This document shows positions 10,430-23,250 of a stretch of DNA of 64,000 bases, piece by piece. The notes beneath the pieces were generated by a model. The model searched no databases. It saw only the letters and a program-made list of their open reading frames with translations, and was not told the DNA's origin. Numbering within the stretch: position 1 is the first letter of the stretch; the number at the start of each line of letters is the position of its first letter. Source of the stretch: Selaginella moellendorffii (lineage: Eukaryota; Streptophyta; Lycopodiopsida; Selaginellales; Selaginellaceae); NCBI RefSeq assembly GCF_000143415.4, contig NW_003314380.1:394697-458696 (forward strand). Reading direction: 5' to 3'. The position numbers and the translations under genes are program-made.

Positions 10430-13400
10430 ATGGCGCACTCTGGTAAGTTCGAGCACATCGATGCGTGGGGGAACAACAGCCGGCGCGGCAGCCTGCGCAG
10501 TAGCAGCGTCCGCAACTGGGGGATCGGCCCCGAGAGCGTCTTCAGCCGATCTTCCACCTCGCGGACGGTTCCCGCGGCGAACGACGATGAGGAGGCTCTC
10601 CGGTGGGCCGCGCTGGAGAAGCTGCCCACGTATGATCGGCTGCGCACCACGATCCTCAAGAACCTCCAGGGCAGCCGGGTTGTCCACCAGGAAATCGATG
10701 TGCGGAATTTGGGGCCGCTGGAGCGCCAGATCCTCATGGACAATCTCATCCAGGCCACCGAGGAAGACAATGAGAAGTTCCTCAAGAAGCTCCGCAATCG
10801 AATCGACAGGTTAGAGCCATCCGGCTACTCACTCTTGCGCTTGATTGCTCAAGGCGATCTTCTTGGATGGCAGAGTTGGGATCGAGCTGCCCACCACCGA
10901 GGTGCGCTTCGAGAATGTGACGATCAATGCGGAATGCATGGTGGGAGGAAGAGCGCTGCCCACACTCTGGAACGCTGTCAGGAACACGGCAGAGGTACCA
11001 AAGATTCATAGTTTTTTCACTTGAGTTTTGATTCATGGGGGATTCGTTGATTGCCCAGATGCTCCTCGGTGTCGTGGGAATCTCTACTGGAAAAAGCACC
11101 ACTCTTACAATCCTCAAGGATGTGAGTGGAATCATCAAGCCTGGAAGGTACGATTCCAAAAGCAGAGAAAACAGGGACTGAAACATCTCATTGGCGCTGG
11201 CAGAATGACGCTCTTGCTTGGTCCTCCGAGCTCAGGAAAAACGACATTGCTACTTGCATTGGCTGGAAAATTGGACCCAACTCTCAAGGTAGATGACATT
11301 TCCTCCTAGGGCTCTTGGCTTTTTTTCTGATGCTCTCGTGCAGACGAGGGGACAAGTCACATACAATGGCTACGAGCTTGACGAGTTCGTTCCGCAAAAG
11401 ACGTCGGCTTATATCAGCCAGCACGATCTACACGTCGGTGAGATGACTGTTCGCGAGACACTGGAGTTCTCAGCAAGATGTCAAGGAGTCGGTACTCGAT
11501 ATGGTGAGCTAAAACTTTTGGTGCCTTTTAGGAATGTGTCTAATCCTAGAGCTTGTTCTGCGTTCCTAGAGTTATTAGCGGAGCTTGCGAGACGAGAAAA
11601 GGAAGCGGGGATTCTTCCCGATGCCCACATTGATCTCTACATGAAGGTAAAGTCGGAACGGCGTTTTCTTCACTGTTTTTTTTTTTTTTGCTGAAGCGGA
11701 CTTTTCTTCTTATCTTTTTGCTGTAGGCCACAGCCACTGAAGGTGTCCAGAATGCCATTATCACTGACTACACTTTGAAGGTTAGCTTTCTGGACAAGAA
11801 AATTCGTTATCTTTGGATGAGCTAATCGCTCTTTTCCATATTTGCAGATTCTTGGCCTTGATGTCTGTGCGGACACGATGGTGGGAGACGACATGAGACG
11901 TGGAATTTCCGGAGGGCAGAAAAAGCGAGTCACCACAGGTATGCGAGAAAGAAAAGCCGCTCTAGAATTTGTTTATAATTTGTTTATCTTTACCTTTGCC
12001 AGGAGAAATGATAGTTGGGCCTACGAAGACTTTGTTCATGGACGAGATCTCAACAGGCCTTGACAGCTCCACCACCTTCCAGATCGTGAAATGCCTCCAG
12101 CAATTTGCTCACGTTATCGAAGGGACCGTGTTCATGTCACTCCTCCAACCAGCGCCCGAAACTTTCAATCTCTTCGACGACATCATTCTCCTTTCAGAGG
12201 GTCAGATTGTGTATCAAGGCCCGAGGAAGTACGTAATGGAGTTTTTCGAGAGCTGTGGGTTCAGGTGTCCCGATCGGAAAGGCATTGCGGACTTTCTGCA
12301 GGAGGTGAGTGCGAAATTTGATCTTTATTCTGGCTTTGACTTATTCCGTGAGTTTTTTGCTGTGCTGTTTGATCAGGTAACTTCTCGCAAAGACCAGCAG
12401 CAATACTGGGCTGATAGTCGTCGACCATACAAATACATTTCCGTTAAAGAATTCACTGAAAGATTCAAACAATTTCACGTTGGACAGCAGTTGACCGCGG
12501 AACTCAAGCATCCATACCACAAGTCCAGCAGCCACAAAGCAGCTCTAGTCTTCAAAAGATACTCTGTGAGCAACCTGGAACTTTTCAAAGCAGGATTTGC
12601 TAAAGAGTGGTTGCTGGTGAAGCGAAATTCTTTCGTCTACGTCTTTAAATCCGTGCAGGTATGAATTTCCTTTGGTTTCGTTTTTGTAATCTGGTGTTAT
12701 GCTTTGTTATAGATTGTTATTATGGCTTTCGTTGCCATGACCGTTTTCTTGCGAACGAGAATGCATCAAAGAAATCTCAACGACGCAAATGCTTACCTGG
12801 GGGCCTTATTTTTCTCGCTCATCACCATCATGTTTAACGGATTCTCTGAGGTTTCAATCACTATCACTCGCCTTCCCGTGTTTTTCAAACAGCGAGACTT
12901 GCTCTTTCATCCGGCATGGGCTTACACGCTACCAACTTATGCGCTGAGCCTTCCATTTGCAGTGATTGAGTCCTTCATATGGACTGCCATGACTTATTAT
13001 GTCGAGGGGCTCGCACCCGAGGCCGGACGGTAAGTCTTCTACAAGCTTTTCTCATGCAGGTGAATGAAGTTTTTATCTCGTAGATTTTTCAAGCACTTTC
13101 TAGTGCTCCTGCTTGTGCATCAAATGGCATCGTCACTTTTCCGCTGCATTGCGGGTTTGTGCCGGACTATGATCATCTCGAACACCGGAGGAGCCTTTTC
13201 GCTACTTGTCGTGTTCGTGCTTGGAGGATTCATTATATCAAAAGGTACTTGGCTGCTACAAACTCCAGCTAACCTCAACGAGCTTCTCTTACAAAATTTC
13301 AGATAGAATTCCGTCGTGGTGGATATGGGGTTACTGGATTTCTCCTCTAACATATGCAGACAGTGCAATCAGTATCAACGAGCTGCTAGCGCCTCGCTGG

Positions 13401-16156
13401 CGACAGGTGCGCGACGTTATTTGAGATTATAGGAAATCCAACGTCTTTTTTTTTTTTTTCTTGTACAGCCCGTGGTGAACTCAACGCTTACGCTGGGTGT
13501 CAAAGCTCTTCGAGACAGATCGTTTCAGTATAGAGGCTATTGGTTCTGGATTGGTGTCGCGGCTTTAGTTGGTTTTGTTACACTTTTCAACGTTATCTAT
13601 ACGCTGGCTTTGACATTCTTGAAACGTCAGTATACCACATTATTTGAAGCAAATTGGAGCTAACAGAACCGTCTTTATGAACAGCGCTCGGAAAGCCTCA
13701 GGCTGTTATCTCCGAGGAATCTATGGCAGAGATCCAAGCCAGCCAGCAAGGTATTGAATATGATCCGTACGCGAAATCCCGAGAACGTTCAAACAGGAGA
13801 TCTTTCCCGCGCTCACTGTCTTCTACTGACGCGAACAACTTGGGCGGTTTGTATACTTGCTATCTGCGAGCTTCCAACTTGATGGTTTAATGGTTTTTCT
13901 TTCCTTCAGGTGTTCAGATGCAGAGAATCTCAATGGGGAGAGAAGACATGAATCTGGCAACCGTAGAGGGAGTTGCTCCAAAGCGGGGAATGATTCTACC
14001 TTTCACACCTTTGTCAATTTCGTTCAATGATATAAGCTACTTTGTTGACATGCCAGCGGTACGTGTTCATCTGGTTTCTGGTATAATGTTCTTTGACATG
14101 TTTCTCTTGACATCAGGAAATGAAGGAGCAGGGAGTTACGGAGCCGCGGCTTCAGCTGTTAAACAATGTGACTGGAGCTTTCCGTCCAGGGGTGCTGACT
14201 TCACTCATGGGTGTCAGTGGTGCTGGAAAAACAACACTGATGGACGTCCTGGCGGGAAGAAAGACTGGCGGCTACATCGAAGGCGATATCAGAATTTCTG
14301 GCTATCCCAAAAAGCAAGAAACTTTCGCGAGGATTTCAGGCTACTGTGAACAAAACGACATTCACTCGCCACAAGTGACCATTCGGGAGTCTCTCATATT
14401 TTCGGCGTGGCTGCGACTATCTAAAGACGTTGACGCCGACAGCAAAATGGTGAACGACTGCTTTACGCCGAATCTATCTTGATATGTTTTCGTTGCAGCA
14501 ATTCGTCGACGAAGTTATGGAGCTGGTGGAATTAGAGAGCCTCGGGGACGCAATAGTTGGCCTTCCTGGAGTGACTGGACTATCCACTGAGCAACGCAAG
14601 CGTCTCACAATAGCCGTGGAGCTCGTAGCAAATCCTTCCATCATCTTTATGGACGAGCCAACGTCCGGGTTGGACGCAAGAGCTGCCGCAATCGTGATGA
14701 GAACGGTGAGGAACACAGTCGACACTGGAAGAACCGTCGTGTGTACCATCCACCAGCCGAGCATTGACATCTTCGAGGCCTTCGACGAGCTTCTCTTGTT
14801 GAAAAGAGGAGGGCAGGTTGTCTACGCTGGGCCGCTAGGCAGGAATTCCCAAAAGCTGATCGACTACTTCCAAGCGATCCCGGGAGTCCCGAAGATCAAA
14901 GACGGCTATAACCCCGCAACATGGATGCTTGAGGTGAGCTCAACGAGCGTGGAACAGAAAATGAACGTGGACTTTGCAAACATCTACTTGAACTCGTCAC
15001 TCTACCAGTGAGTTTTCTAGTTTCTCTCTTACCTTGGCATGATCTTCTTTTTCTTACAGACGAAACAAGGCTCTTGTGAAGGAGCTGAGTGTCCCAGCTC
15101 CTGACAGGCGAGACCTCCACTTCTCAACGCAGTACTCTCAATCCTTTTACGGTCAGCTCAAGTCGTGCTTGTGGAAGCAAAACTGGACATACTGGAGGAG
15201 TCCCGATTACAACTGCGTCCGGTTCTTGTTCACAATCATGTCAGCGCTCTTGTTTGGATCGATCTTTTGGAACGTTGGACCAAAGAGGTAGAACATCTCT
15301 ACTCATTTCCTCATGTTAACGCCGTTTTTGGAAACTCTACAGGAGTAGACAACAAGATCTCTTTAACGTGGCTGGTGCAATGTATGGTGCTACCATGTTT
15401 TTGGGGGTCAACAACTGCTCCACAGTCCAACCAGTTGTCGCCACCGAGAGAACTGTGTTTTACAGGGAGCGTGCTGCTGGAATGTACTCGGCCCTTCCTT
15501 ATGCTCTAGCTCAAGTAAGTTTCTGCACTCCACACTATGTTTCATTCATTCACACTAAACTCTTGATCAGGTTCTTATCGAGATACCATACATTTTCCTG
15601 CAAACGATCTTCTACGCCGGCATCACGTACTCGATGATCAACTTCGAGTGGAGCGCTGCCAAGTTCATGTGGTACTTCTTCGTCATGTTCTTCACTTTCA
15701 TGTACTTCACGTACTACGGCATGATGGCCGTGGCGATCACCCCAAACCACCAGGTCGCTGCCATCATGGCCTCTTCCTTCTACTCGCTCTTCAATCTCTT
15801 CTCGGGCTTTATGATTCCCAAGCCGGTAAGCTGCATCCATTCTTTTGCTTTCGTTTGTTTCCTCACAACGTTCCATTCCATTGCAGAGAATTCCAAAGTG
15901 GTGGATCTGGTACTATTGGATCTGTCCGGTTGCGTGGACAGTGTATGGCCTGATCGCGTCCCAATATGGAGACGATCTCACGCCTCTCACCACACCCGAT
16001 GGCCGAGGCACGACCGTCAAGGCGTTTGTGGAGAGCTACTTTGGTTACGACCACGACTTTTTGGGTGCCGTCGGGGGTGTCTTGGTCGGTTTCTCGGTCT
16101 TCTTCGCCTTCATGTTCGCCTACTGTATCAAGTACCTCAACTTCCAACTGAGGTAG
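10430..16156 (+). CDS. Full-size ABCG (PDR-type) transporter
   Basis: This is a 1,485-aa pleiotropic-drug-resistance ABC transporter in 22 exons, all GT-AG and summing to a multiple of three. Exon starts are 10430, 10874, 11059, 11204, 11344, 11570, 11727, 11848, 12003, 12377, 12713, 13084, 13303, 13469, 13685, 13910, 14117, 14499, 15060, 15343, 15571 and 15887. The order is NBD-TMD-NBD-TMD. NBD1 has Walker [10 protein letters not shown], signature [16 protein letters not shown] and Walker [16 protein letters not shown]2 has [25 protein letters not shown] and [17 protein letters not shown]-specific marks include [12 protein letters not shown] upstream of NBD1, the first [23 protein letters not shown], and the last [24 protein letters not shown] and [19 protein letters not shown]. 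The family exports terpenoids, phenolics, lipids or hormones across the plasma membrane; the substrate cannot be read from sequence. Fragments of its 3' end recur at 43.1 and 51.2 kb. Confidence 0.95.
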
Positions 16157-16375
16157 CTCTTCTTTTCCAATGAGCTTTGGGCTCAGCCAAGCAAAAGTTT
16201 GTGAGCTCATTACTAGGATGATACACTTTTGTAACATATGTATAAAAGATCAACAAAGCTTGAGAATTTCTTCATACAAGTTGAAACTTAGACCCGAGTT
16301 TTCAGGCTTTAAATTCATTATTTAAATACTACAAAAGTGTGAAAAATTTATAATTATTTATTACAACTATAGCAA

Positions 16376-16938
16376 TCAATTACTCATCATCGAATGGATC
16401 AGGGACATACAATTTGCCTTGCTTCTCCACACATTGTCCAATGTTCCAGCGATGGGTAACTTTGGTAAAATCCGGGCAAGAAGGAAAGGGGCTACATCTG
16501 CCAAGAAGTGGTCATCCTTTGACCCCTCAAACTTTGGAGCCACCACCACGCTCTCTTGATGACCTTGGTAGAAGTCAATAATGTCATCCAGTGCCACCAC
16601 CCGCTTGAAATCCCGAAACCTTACATGGTCAAGATTCTTGACTTTCGTCCCGTCCTTTAGAACAACGCAATTGCCATAATGTAGCCTCCTCGACACAAGC
16701 CTCCCAGTAGGGTCTAGATGGTCAACCACGAGGTTGACATACTTCTCCTCGGCGGCACTAAACACCACGATATCGTACACATTTGAAACCTTCCCCAGAA
16801 ATTCATCTACACCTAATCTCTTCATGATGTGGAGTGGTGCATCATCGTCAAATTCCATGCTGAAATCTTCAGAAGAGATGAGATCCTTATGAGCGTATAC
16901 CAGTGGATTGTCTAAATCGAGAATGACATGATACCCTA
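16376..16938 (-). pseudogene. FCP1/SCP-like small phosphatase, copy 1 (broken)
   Basis: This is nearly identical to the intact copy at 47382-47969 but damaged at both ends. The bases between the start ATG and the DLDNT motif are deleted (about 10 bp at 16926), putting the ATG out of frame. The motif reads DLDNPLVYAHKD, so the catalytic-motif Thr is Pro. A second deletion after the stretch ADVAPFLL removes the VLSKCVDFT-equivalent segment and shifts the C-terminus to an unrelated tail ending SLIHSMMSN. The central FCP1 domain (VFSAAEEKYVNLVVDHLDPT, KVKNLDHVRFRDFKRVV, LDDIIDFYQGHQES) is preserved. It lies 220 bp after the PDR stop, the same neighbour order as the fragments at 51.2-51.95 kb. Confidence 0.85.
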
Positions 16939-17643
16939 AAAAATGAAAGAAAACCTAAAACTTGAAGGATGGTTTCGGATCATTCAAATTAACAAGGAAA
17001 AAAAAAGGAATCTAAGTTGGGGCCAAAAGTAATTGCATTCATTTATAAGTAGGGATTAATAGTGCTAGGATTCCATTGTGCTGTGCTCATCCATAGCTTA
17101 CATTTTCTACACAATGACCATGAAAAAATCACACCCAAGTTCAACCACTGTGATTTGGTATATGTCAATGCAGACTGAGATCTTTGGAACAAGATCCTTA
17201 AGAGTACATATGACCTTAGAAGATCATTTGGATCACTTTCAACCAGAATTTGGATATGTACAGGTCTTTGGTGAACTTTTCAACAGGGCAAAATAAGCCC
17301 AAGCCTCACAGCCACACTGGATCACCTAATGCCGGAGGATGGGGACGCTGCCAAGGAAGATCCCCTTTACATTGAGAGCCCACAGCTTTGCAACACCCCA
17401 TGAACACCAATAGGAGCACGTGCCCACCTCAAACAACAAGTGAGACTTCAAAAAGGACATCACTCATCCAACATTTGATGCCGGAGGATAAGATGCTTAG
17501 AAGACTGATTGCTTCTGAGTTCCTTTATGTCTGTTGTTTTGTGCCTATGTGAAGCTATTGACAAAAAATGTGATGATCCATATGAACCTCTTCACAGGAT
17601 CATGGGGAGAGAGAGAGAGAGAGAGAGAGAGTGTGTCTTTGCC
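16939..17643. other. Non-coding spacer, partly duplicated; GA microsatellite
   Basis: No gene is supported. The part from about 17300 to 17643 recurs inverted at about 46970-47225. A (GA)n run lies at 17607-17632 just before the PPR start. It includes two copies of the phrase ATGCCGGAGGAT about 160 bp apart (near 17330 and 17475). Confidence 0.55.
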
Positions 17644-19540
17644 ATGACATCCAGCGAAGTAGCAAGAGGAGTGATCGCGGTGCCTCCTGCAGGCATCTCC
17701 ACGCTAGGCCATCGCCAAATCGCGACTCTTCTGCGCCAATGTGGTGATTCCAAGTCCCTTCCGCGAGGGAAGCTCTTGCACCGCCGCCTGGCCGCCACCC
17801 TCGACCTACGCCACCACCCCTTGTTCAGCAATCTCCTCATCCTCATGTATGGGACCAGCCTCCCGGACGCATGGTCCGTCTTCCACGATCTCGTCCACAA
17901 GAACGCCTTCTCCTGTAACATCATGATCTCGACGCTCTGCGCAAACGGCGAGAGCGCGCAAGCGATTCATCTCTTCCTCGCCCTCGCCAGCGATTCAGTC
18001 GTCCGCCCCACCCACGTCTCGTTCGTCGCCGCGCTCGCCGCCTGCGCCAATTGCCGCGATCTCCAGTCGGGCATCCGGATCCACGCCCAGATCGTCGCCG
18101 CGCCACCCGCGATCGCGAGCAATCCAGTCGTGTGCTGCGCCCTCTTAACCATGTATCGGAAATGCGGCAGCCTGGCAGACGCGCGGAAGGTCTTCGATGA
18201 CATGCCTCGCAAGACGATAGTCGCCTGGAGTGCGATGCTGGCTGCTTACACCAGAAATCCCGATCAGGGCGGGCTCCCCGCTGCGATCGAGCTCTATCGC
18301 CAGCTCCGGGATGCCGGCATTGGAACACTGCGATTGCCGCAAATGCCCATAATGGGCAGTTTAGAGCGGCGATTGCGCTGCAGTGGAAGTTGGATCTGGA
18401 AGGGATCGGGCCTGATATGGTGACGCTGACTGAGATCCTGGCAGCGTGTTCTTGGAAGCAGGATAAAGCACAGGGTATAAAGATCCACGAGCGTACTTGC
18501 TCGTGTGGCTGGGAGCGTAATGTTGTCGCTGGAACCTCTATCGTCAAAGTGTGGCAGAATCAAGGAAGCAAAGCGTGTTTTTTGTCAAATGCACGTACGC
18601 GATGTTGTGACTTGGAACGCTATGATCTCCGCGCTTGCCCAGACCGGGCATTGCAGAGAGGCGATCAATCTCTACAAGAAGATGGGCGTTCAAAGGAATT
18701 CGAGCAGTTTCATGAGCGCCCTCGGTGCTTGTGCATTTCTAGGATCTCTGCAAGACGGCAAAAAAATCCATGCCGAGGTCATTGCGAGATTTGCCAGCTT
18801 GTCTCATCGATTTCTCGAGACTGGAGTGGGTAATGCGATGATCAACATGTATGAAAAATGGCAGCAAGCAGTCGAAGCAAAGAAAGTTTTTGATTCATTA
18901 AAATTTAGAAATGTGATCACTTGGAACGCTACTATTGCAGCATTTGCCCAAAACGGGTATTTCACAGAAGCCCTTGACTTGTACCATTGTATGGTTAAGA
19001 AATACTCGTCCGTGCGTCCAGACAATGTGACATACGTGAACGCTCTCCACGCTTGCGCGGGACTGGGATGGATCCCAGGGCAGGGATCTTCACTCGCGAA
19101 TCGCCGCGAGCGAGTGGAGCAGCGACGCAGTGGTGATGAACAGCGTGATGAGCATGTTTGTGCGGTGCGGCAGCCCAGGCGAGGCCAAGCGCGTCTTCCT
19201 GGGTCTGAAGAACCGCTCCGCAGTGTCGTGGACGATCGCGATCGCTGCCACTGCACAGCAAGCGAGCAGCGGCGAGGCCGTGGAGCTGTTCTTGGGGATG
19301 GTCCACCCGGATTCCTACGCATTCGCAGGGATTCTCTTCGCATGTAGCCATGGAGGGCTTCTCGACACCGGATGGAGCTGCTTCACATCGATGCGGCAGG
19401 ATTTTGGCGTGGATCCGGGAGCCGAGCACTTAGATCTTCTGGGTCGTGCGGGGCGATCGAATCAAGCCAAAGAGCTCCTCCTCGCCATGCCCTTCTCTCT
19501 GGATGATATTTCTTGGACGGCTTCCGTGTCTATTAGGTGA
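17644..19540 (+). pseudogene. PLS-type pentatricopeptide repeat gene with three frameshifts
   Basis: The reading frame starts at ATG 17644 (MTSSEVARGV) and encodes serial PPR motifs of the plant-organellar RNA-binding type (SNLLILMYG, DAWSVFHDLVHKNAFSCN, ALLTMYRKCGSLADARKVFD, VVTWNAMISALAQTGHCREA, VITWNATIAAFAQNGYF, AVSWTIAIAATAQQASSGEA). Continuity requires jumps between frames near 18318, 18545 and 19075, each a one-base-type shift inside an otherwise conserved motif, so the gene looks recently inactivated, or the base calls contain errors. No E/DYW domain follows; the frame ends at 19540. Its N-terminal third is copied, inverted, at 46.57-47.0 kb. Confidence 0.82.
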
Positions 19541-19618
19541 TCACTGTGGCGCGGCTCGAGATTCACGAATGGCGGCAGTGGCGTCTAGGATCGCTGTAGT
19601 GAAGGGACTGGCGGATGC

Positions 19619-20715
19619 ATGGTGCCCGGTGAGTACCGCAGGGATTCAGATCCACGGGAGTGCGTGGAGATCGAAGAAATTCCTGTGATCGATCTGTTCG
19701 ATGTGGAGAAGTGCTCCCCTGCTCGGATATTGGCGATTGATTCCATCCGGAGCGCGTCTAGAGACTGGGGCTTCTTCCAGGTACACGAGATCGCTCACCA
19801 TTGATTGAAATTCCACTGCGTTCTTGTAGATTATCGGCCATGGATTTCCAGAACAACTCATGGCGAACATGATGGAGCTCGTCCACGACTTCTTCCGCCT
19901 TCCCATCGAGGATAGGTCCGTGTACTACGCCGAGGATAGCTCCTCAAAGTTTCGGATGGGGACGAGTTTTATCCCGTCCAAGGAGACGCGACGAATGTGG
20001 CAAGACTACCTCCACCAGGCGTGCTATCCTCCCTGCGAGATCGCCCAGCTCCCGACTAAGCCTCCATCCTACGTGAAGATCTGGACCGCTTACGCAGAAG
20101 CCATGAACCGGTTAGCGAAAAGAGTGCTTGGATTGTTCTCGGAGTCACTGGGACTGGAAAGTGGTGCTCTGGAGGAAGCTTTTGGAGGAGAGAGGCATGC
20201 GATGAGGATGAACTACTATCCACCTTGTCCGGAGCCGGAGCTTACAATCGGACTGGACGCTCACGCGGATCCAAACGGTTTCACTATACTCCAGCAGGAC
20301 ACCAGGGTGAAAGATGGCCTCCAGATTCTACACTGTGGAGCGTGGGTGCCGATCAAACCTCTGCCTGGCGCCTTTGTTGTCAACATTGGAGATCAGCTTC
20401 AGGTAAGCTTTCTTTCGATCGTCATCGTCGTGCATGCATGAGATTTCCAGGTTTTGATTGTGTGTTATTCAGATTCTTTCCAATGATGCGTACAAGAGTG
20501 TGGAGCACCGAGCAGTTGTCAACTCGGAGCGAACTCGAGTCTCCATTGCTTCATTCTATGGGCCAGCAGAAGATAGTCACATTGCTCCGCTGGCGCAGCT
20601 GGTCGCTGACGAAGCGCCTGCTTGCTTCAAAGAAAGCGTCTATGGAAATTACCTTCAATCGTTCTACGCTTCAAAACTAGATGGCAAAGCAGCCATTGAG
20701 ACTGTAAGGTATTAA
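19619..20715 (+). CDS. 2-oxoglutarate/Fe(II)-dependent oxygenase
   Basis: Three exons (19619-19780, 19830-20402, 20473-20715; introns 49 and 70 bp) give 325 aa. The N-terminal DIOX_N region has EIPVIDLFDVEKCS and DWGFFQIIGHGFPEQL. The double-stranded beta-helix core carries the iron ligands HADPNG (HxD) and the distal His in SVEHRAVVNSERTRVSIASF, where RVS is the 2-oxoglutarate-binding RxS. NYYPPCPEPELTIGLDAHAD is the canonical pre-ligand stretch. The class (flavonoid, gibberellin, alkaloid-type DOXC) cannot be narrowed. An upstream ATG at 19569 opens MAAVASRIAVVKGLADAW in another frame; this resembles the usual DOXC N-terminus, so a one-base frameshift near 19620 may have removed the first 18 residues. 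A derivative of this gene lies at 45.83-46.57 kb. Confidence 0.85.
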
Positions 20716-22050
20716 ACTTTGTCTGCGTCTCGTTTAGGTTATGGTCATCCCACTCATTTCCACTCCCTTAGCCATTGGGTTGCACATCTGTGGGTTGTTG
20801 ATGCAATAGCTAATGCAATAGCTAATGCAATAGCTAATGCAGAGGGTCTCAATCTTTCATACAGCCGCCTTGCTTTATTGATTTGATCCAACATAGAAAA
20901 TTGGTGACATGCCAGAAAGAAAAGAAGTATAGAAGAATTTACATGTAACGAAACAAATCAAGGAATTCTTTTCTGCTTTTTTTCCTTCTGGCAAGTCAAT
21001 AATTTTCAGCTGGATCGAACCAACAAAGCAAAAGGTGGGAGATGTCTGAAGTTCTTAGAAAGATTGAAATTGTTGGCGGAGGTGCAACTTAATGAAACGT
21101 ATCACATGTTCTATTTGTCTTGCTCTCATTCGCTGAGCAGACTAGTATGAAGAAAGGATGACAAAAACCTCCTGTTGTTTACGAAGTTCTTGGAATTGTC
21201 ATGTATGGCTCGCAAAAGCACAGAAAGCTTCAAGACTTGACCTTCCTGCTTGATTGCTTTAAAGCACCGCATGGCACAGACTGCAAACAAAGATTTATGA
21301 CTGGTTTAAATTATGAAATCAAGATTTACCTTCAAAGTGCTTGCAAGAGCTACAATGCAGCCAACCACGGCCAACAGTAACTGCTTCTCGTCCGAAATAG
21401 AAGTTTCAGAAATAAACCATGCTAGGATGTTCAGGCTATGTACTTGTACAGGCGTAGTGCTATCTGGTATTAGTGTTAGTGACGACAACTAAAACACTGA
21501 GCTTTCCAACAGAAAAGAAACAGCATCGGAAGTATGCCCGAGGAGAATTAACTGTAAACTTCTCATGTGGGAAAGTTTTGCGAAAATAAGATAAATACTA
21601 TGACGAACCTGCAATAGAGAAGATTAGTATTTCTTCTCGATGGAAACTCCCTAATTTTATTACGTTGGAGTCCAAGAACGAGATGATCCTACACAATACA
21701 AGAAGTTTCGCCAGACGTAGATACTGGTCAGCACCGAACTGAGAAACATAATCAACCTAAATTATGCACAGATAAAAAAAACTTCATACTTAGCGATCCA
21801 AGAGTATCAGTGTTAGTTGCGATTGCTGACACTCCTCACAAAGAAATGGAACTATTTCTTTAATAACTGCTCTGGGTTTCCCAGCTGGTTAATTTCTTGC
21901 GAGAATAATAAAACTCAAACTTACCATCGGGACCTTCCACAAAGCATATTGGAAGCCGCGAAGGCTCAACATTTTGGAGTTGTCAGATATCATAGCTGCT
22001 TCTAGCATTAAATCAGTTAGAATGTGATCCCGCACTGCAATTTATAGTTC
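20716..22050 (-). pseudogene. Degraded exon-containing module (copy 1), function unknown
   Basis: This block recurs inverted at 44690-45830. On the minus strand (plus in the other copy) several stretches look like short exons flanked by GT/AG. These are a piece with SDNSKMLSLR..FQYALWKVPM, a piece with VDYVSQFGADQYLRL.KLLVLCR, and 21306-21450 with LNILAWFISETSISDEKQL and VVGCIVALASTLK, followed by SVPCGALK. They read as helical, ARM/HEAT-like protein, but I do not recognise a family and no continuous gene can be assembled. Confidence 0.4.
20801..20840. repeat. 12-bp tandem repeat, three units
   Basis: The unit ATGCAATAGCTA is present three times in a row. The inverted duplicate near 45805-45825 has a single unit, so the array expanded after duplication or collapsed in the other copy. 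Confidence 0.8.
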
Positions 22051-22530
22051 ACGTCAGTATACCATGCATCTTGAACAAAATAGCTCGGGAGATGCAACAG
22101 TGTGGTGTCCACGGCTGGCTTCTTGTAGGATCCATGCATCTCACCTCAAGTGGGCAGAGATCAAGTGGAAGCTGGAGAGCTATCCCAATTCTCGGGAGAT
22201 GCGATGAAGAAAATGGCGGGATTGTTGATTTTTGTAGAGAGAATATTCGCACCTTTGACCATTCACTCACCATAACAGAACCCCACCACAGATCTTCCTC
22301 TCGCAGTGGAGTTGAATTGTGATCCACAGGAGCTGCAGGGGTGAGCTTTTAAGTGTTTTGAAGCTACTCTCTCTTGTTTTGACTTCCAGGTTCCGTGGAT
22401 TCAATTCAGAAAGGCCTGTAGGAAAACGTTTCCCTGTAAAAGATCAACAGAGTTTCTTTTTGCCTATGGTGGAACCTCAATGCCAGGTACCTTTTTTGAT
22501 GACTCTGCAAAATCATAGAAAGAAAGAAAC

Positions 22531-22605
<75 letters not shown>

Positions 22606-23250
22606 TTGATCCATCAATTTTATCTGTCTAGGTACTCCTCTTTTTAAATAATTTGTTGTACTATTTAAAATACACTACTCCTCTTTTTAAATTATTTTTT
22701 GTGCTATCTAAAATATATCATAATGTATATTCTAATATATTTCTTAACATACTTGAATGCTAAACATAACAACTAATGAAACTAGGCATTTGTTTAGATT
22801 GAGGCATTTGCATAATGTTAATTGCTAGCTATTGCGCATCAGGACAAATGGCGAGAAATGGTGTCCCCACTAGTCTCTAGTTTTTAAATAGCTAGAACAA
22901 TGTTTAACTCTCTTAAGTTCTTTTGTGTTTAACCATCAGGCCATCAATCTTAGACGGCTGGATTTTGTGCCCTCTATATTACAGAAAGAAACCATGAGTG
23001 TGGAGGACTTAATGATGTTAATTTTAAATTTATTTTTAAGGTTTACATTGGCATTCTGTTACATGTTAGTGTTAATAAGTGTTAATAGTTTTTTCAATAT
23101 AGATTATTTACATTAGTGATAAGTTAGACAATTAAATTTAAACACTGATTACAAGTTAATTAGAGAAAGTTTAAGAGCCCTTAGATTAGAGAATATCCTA
23201 GAATATATTTAGATATCTAGGTATATGACTTTACTTTGTAAAGAAAAATT
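22050..23250 (+). repeat. Three-copy anonymous repeat, copy 1, with (GA)n
   Basis: The segment recurs inverted at about 43800-44690 and direct at about 50037-50900. It begins near the phrase GGGAGATGCAACAG, contains a run of (GA)n at 22535-22602 (shorter CT run at 44252-44281 in copy 2, GAGAGAGAGAAATATATACATATATATATA in copy 3), and ends with a shared AGAATAT..TAGAATATA..TTAGATAT string. Weak exon-like reading frames exist in both directions but none is convincing. Confidence 0.75.

Noticed and set aside
17078-17296. Small open frame MLCSSIAYIF...
   Set aside because: No homology recognised, no codon or splice support, and it lies in spacer DNA between duplicated blocks.
19446-19688. Open frame joining the PPR end to MAAVASRIAVVKGLADAW
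   Set aside because: It runs through a junction of two genes in a frame used by neither; kept only as evidence for a possible frameshift at the oxygenase start.
22319-22609. Open frame ending in a long Arg-Glu repeat
   Set aside because: The repeat is translation of the (GA)n microsatellite; the frame is not conserved in the other two copies.
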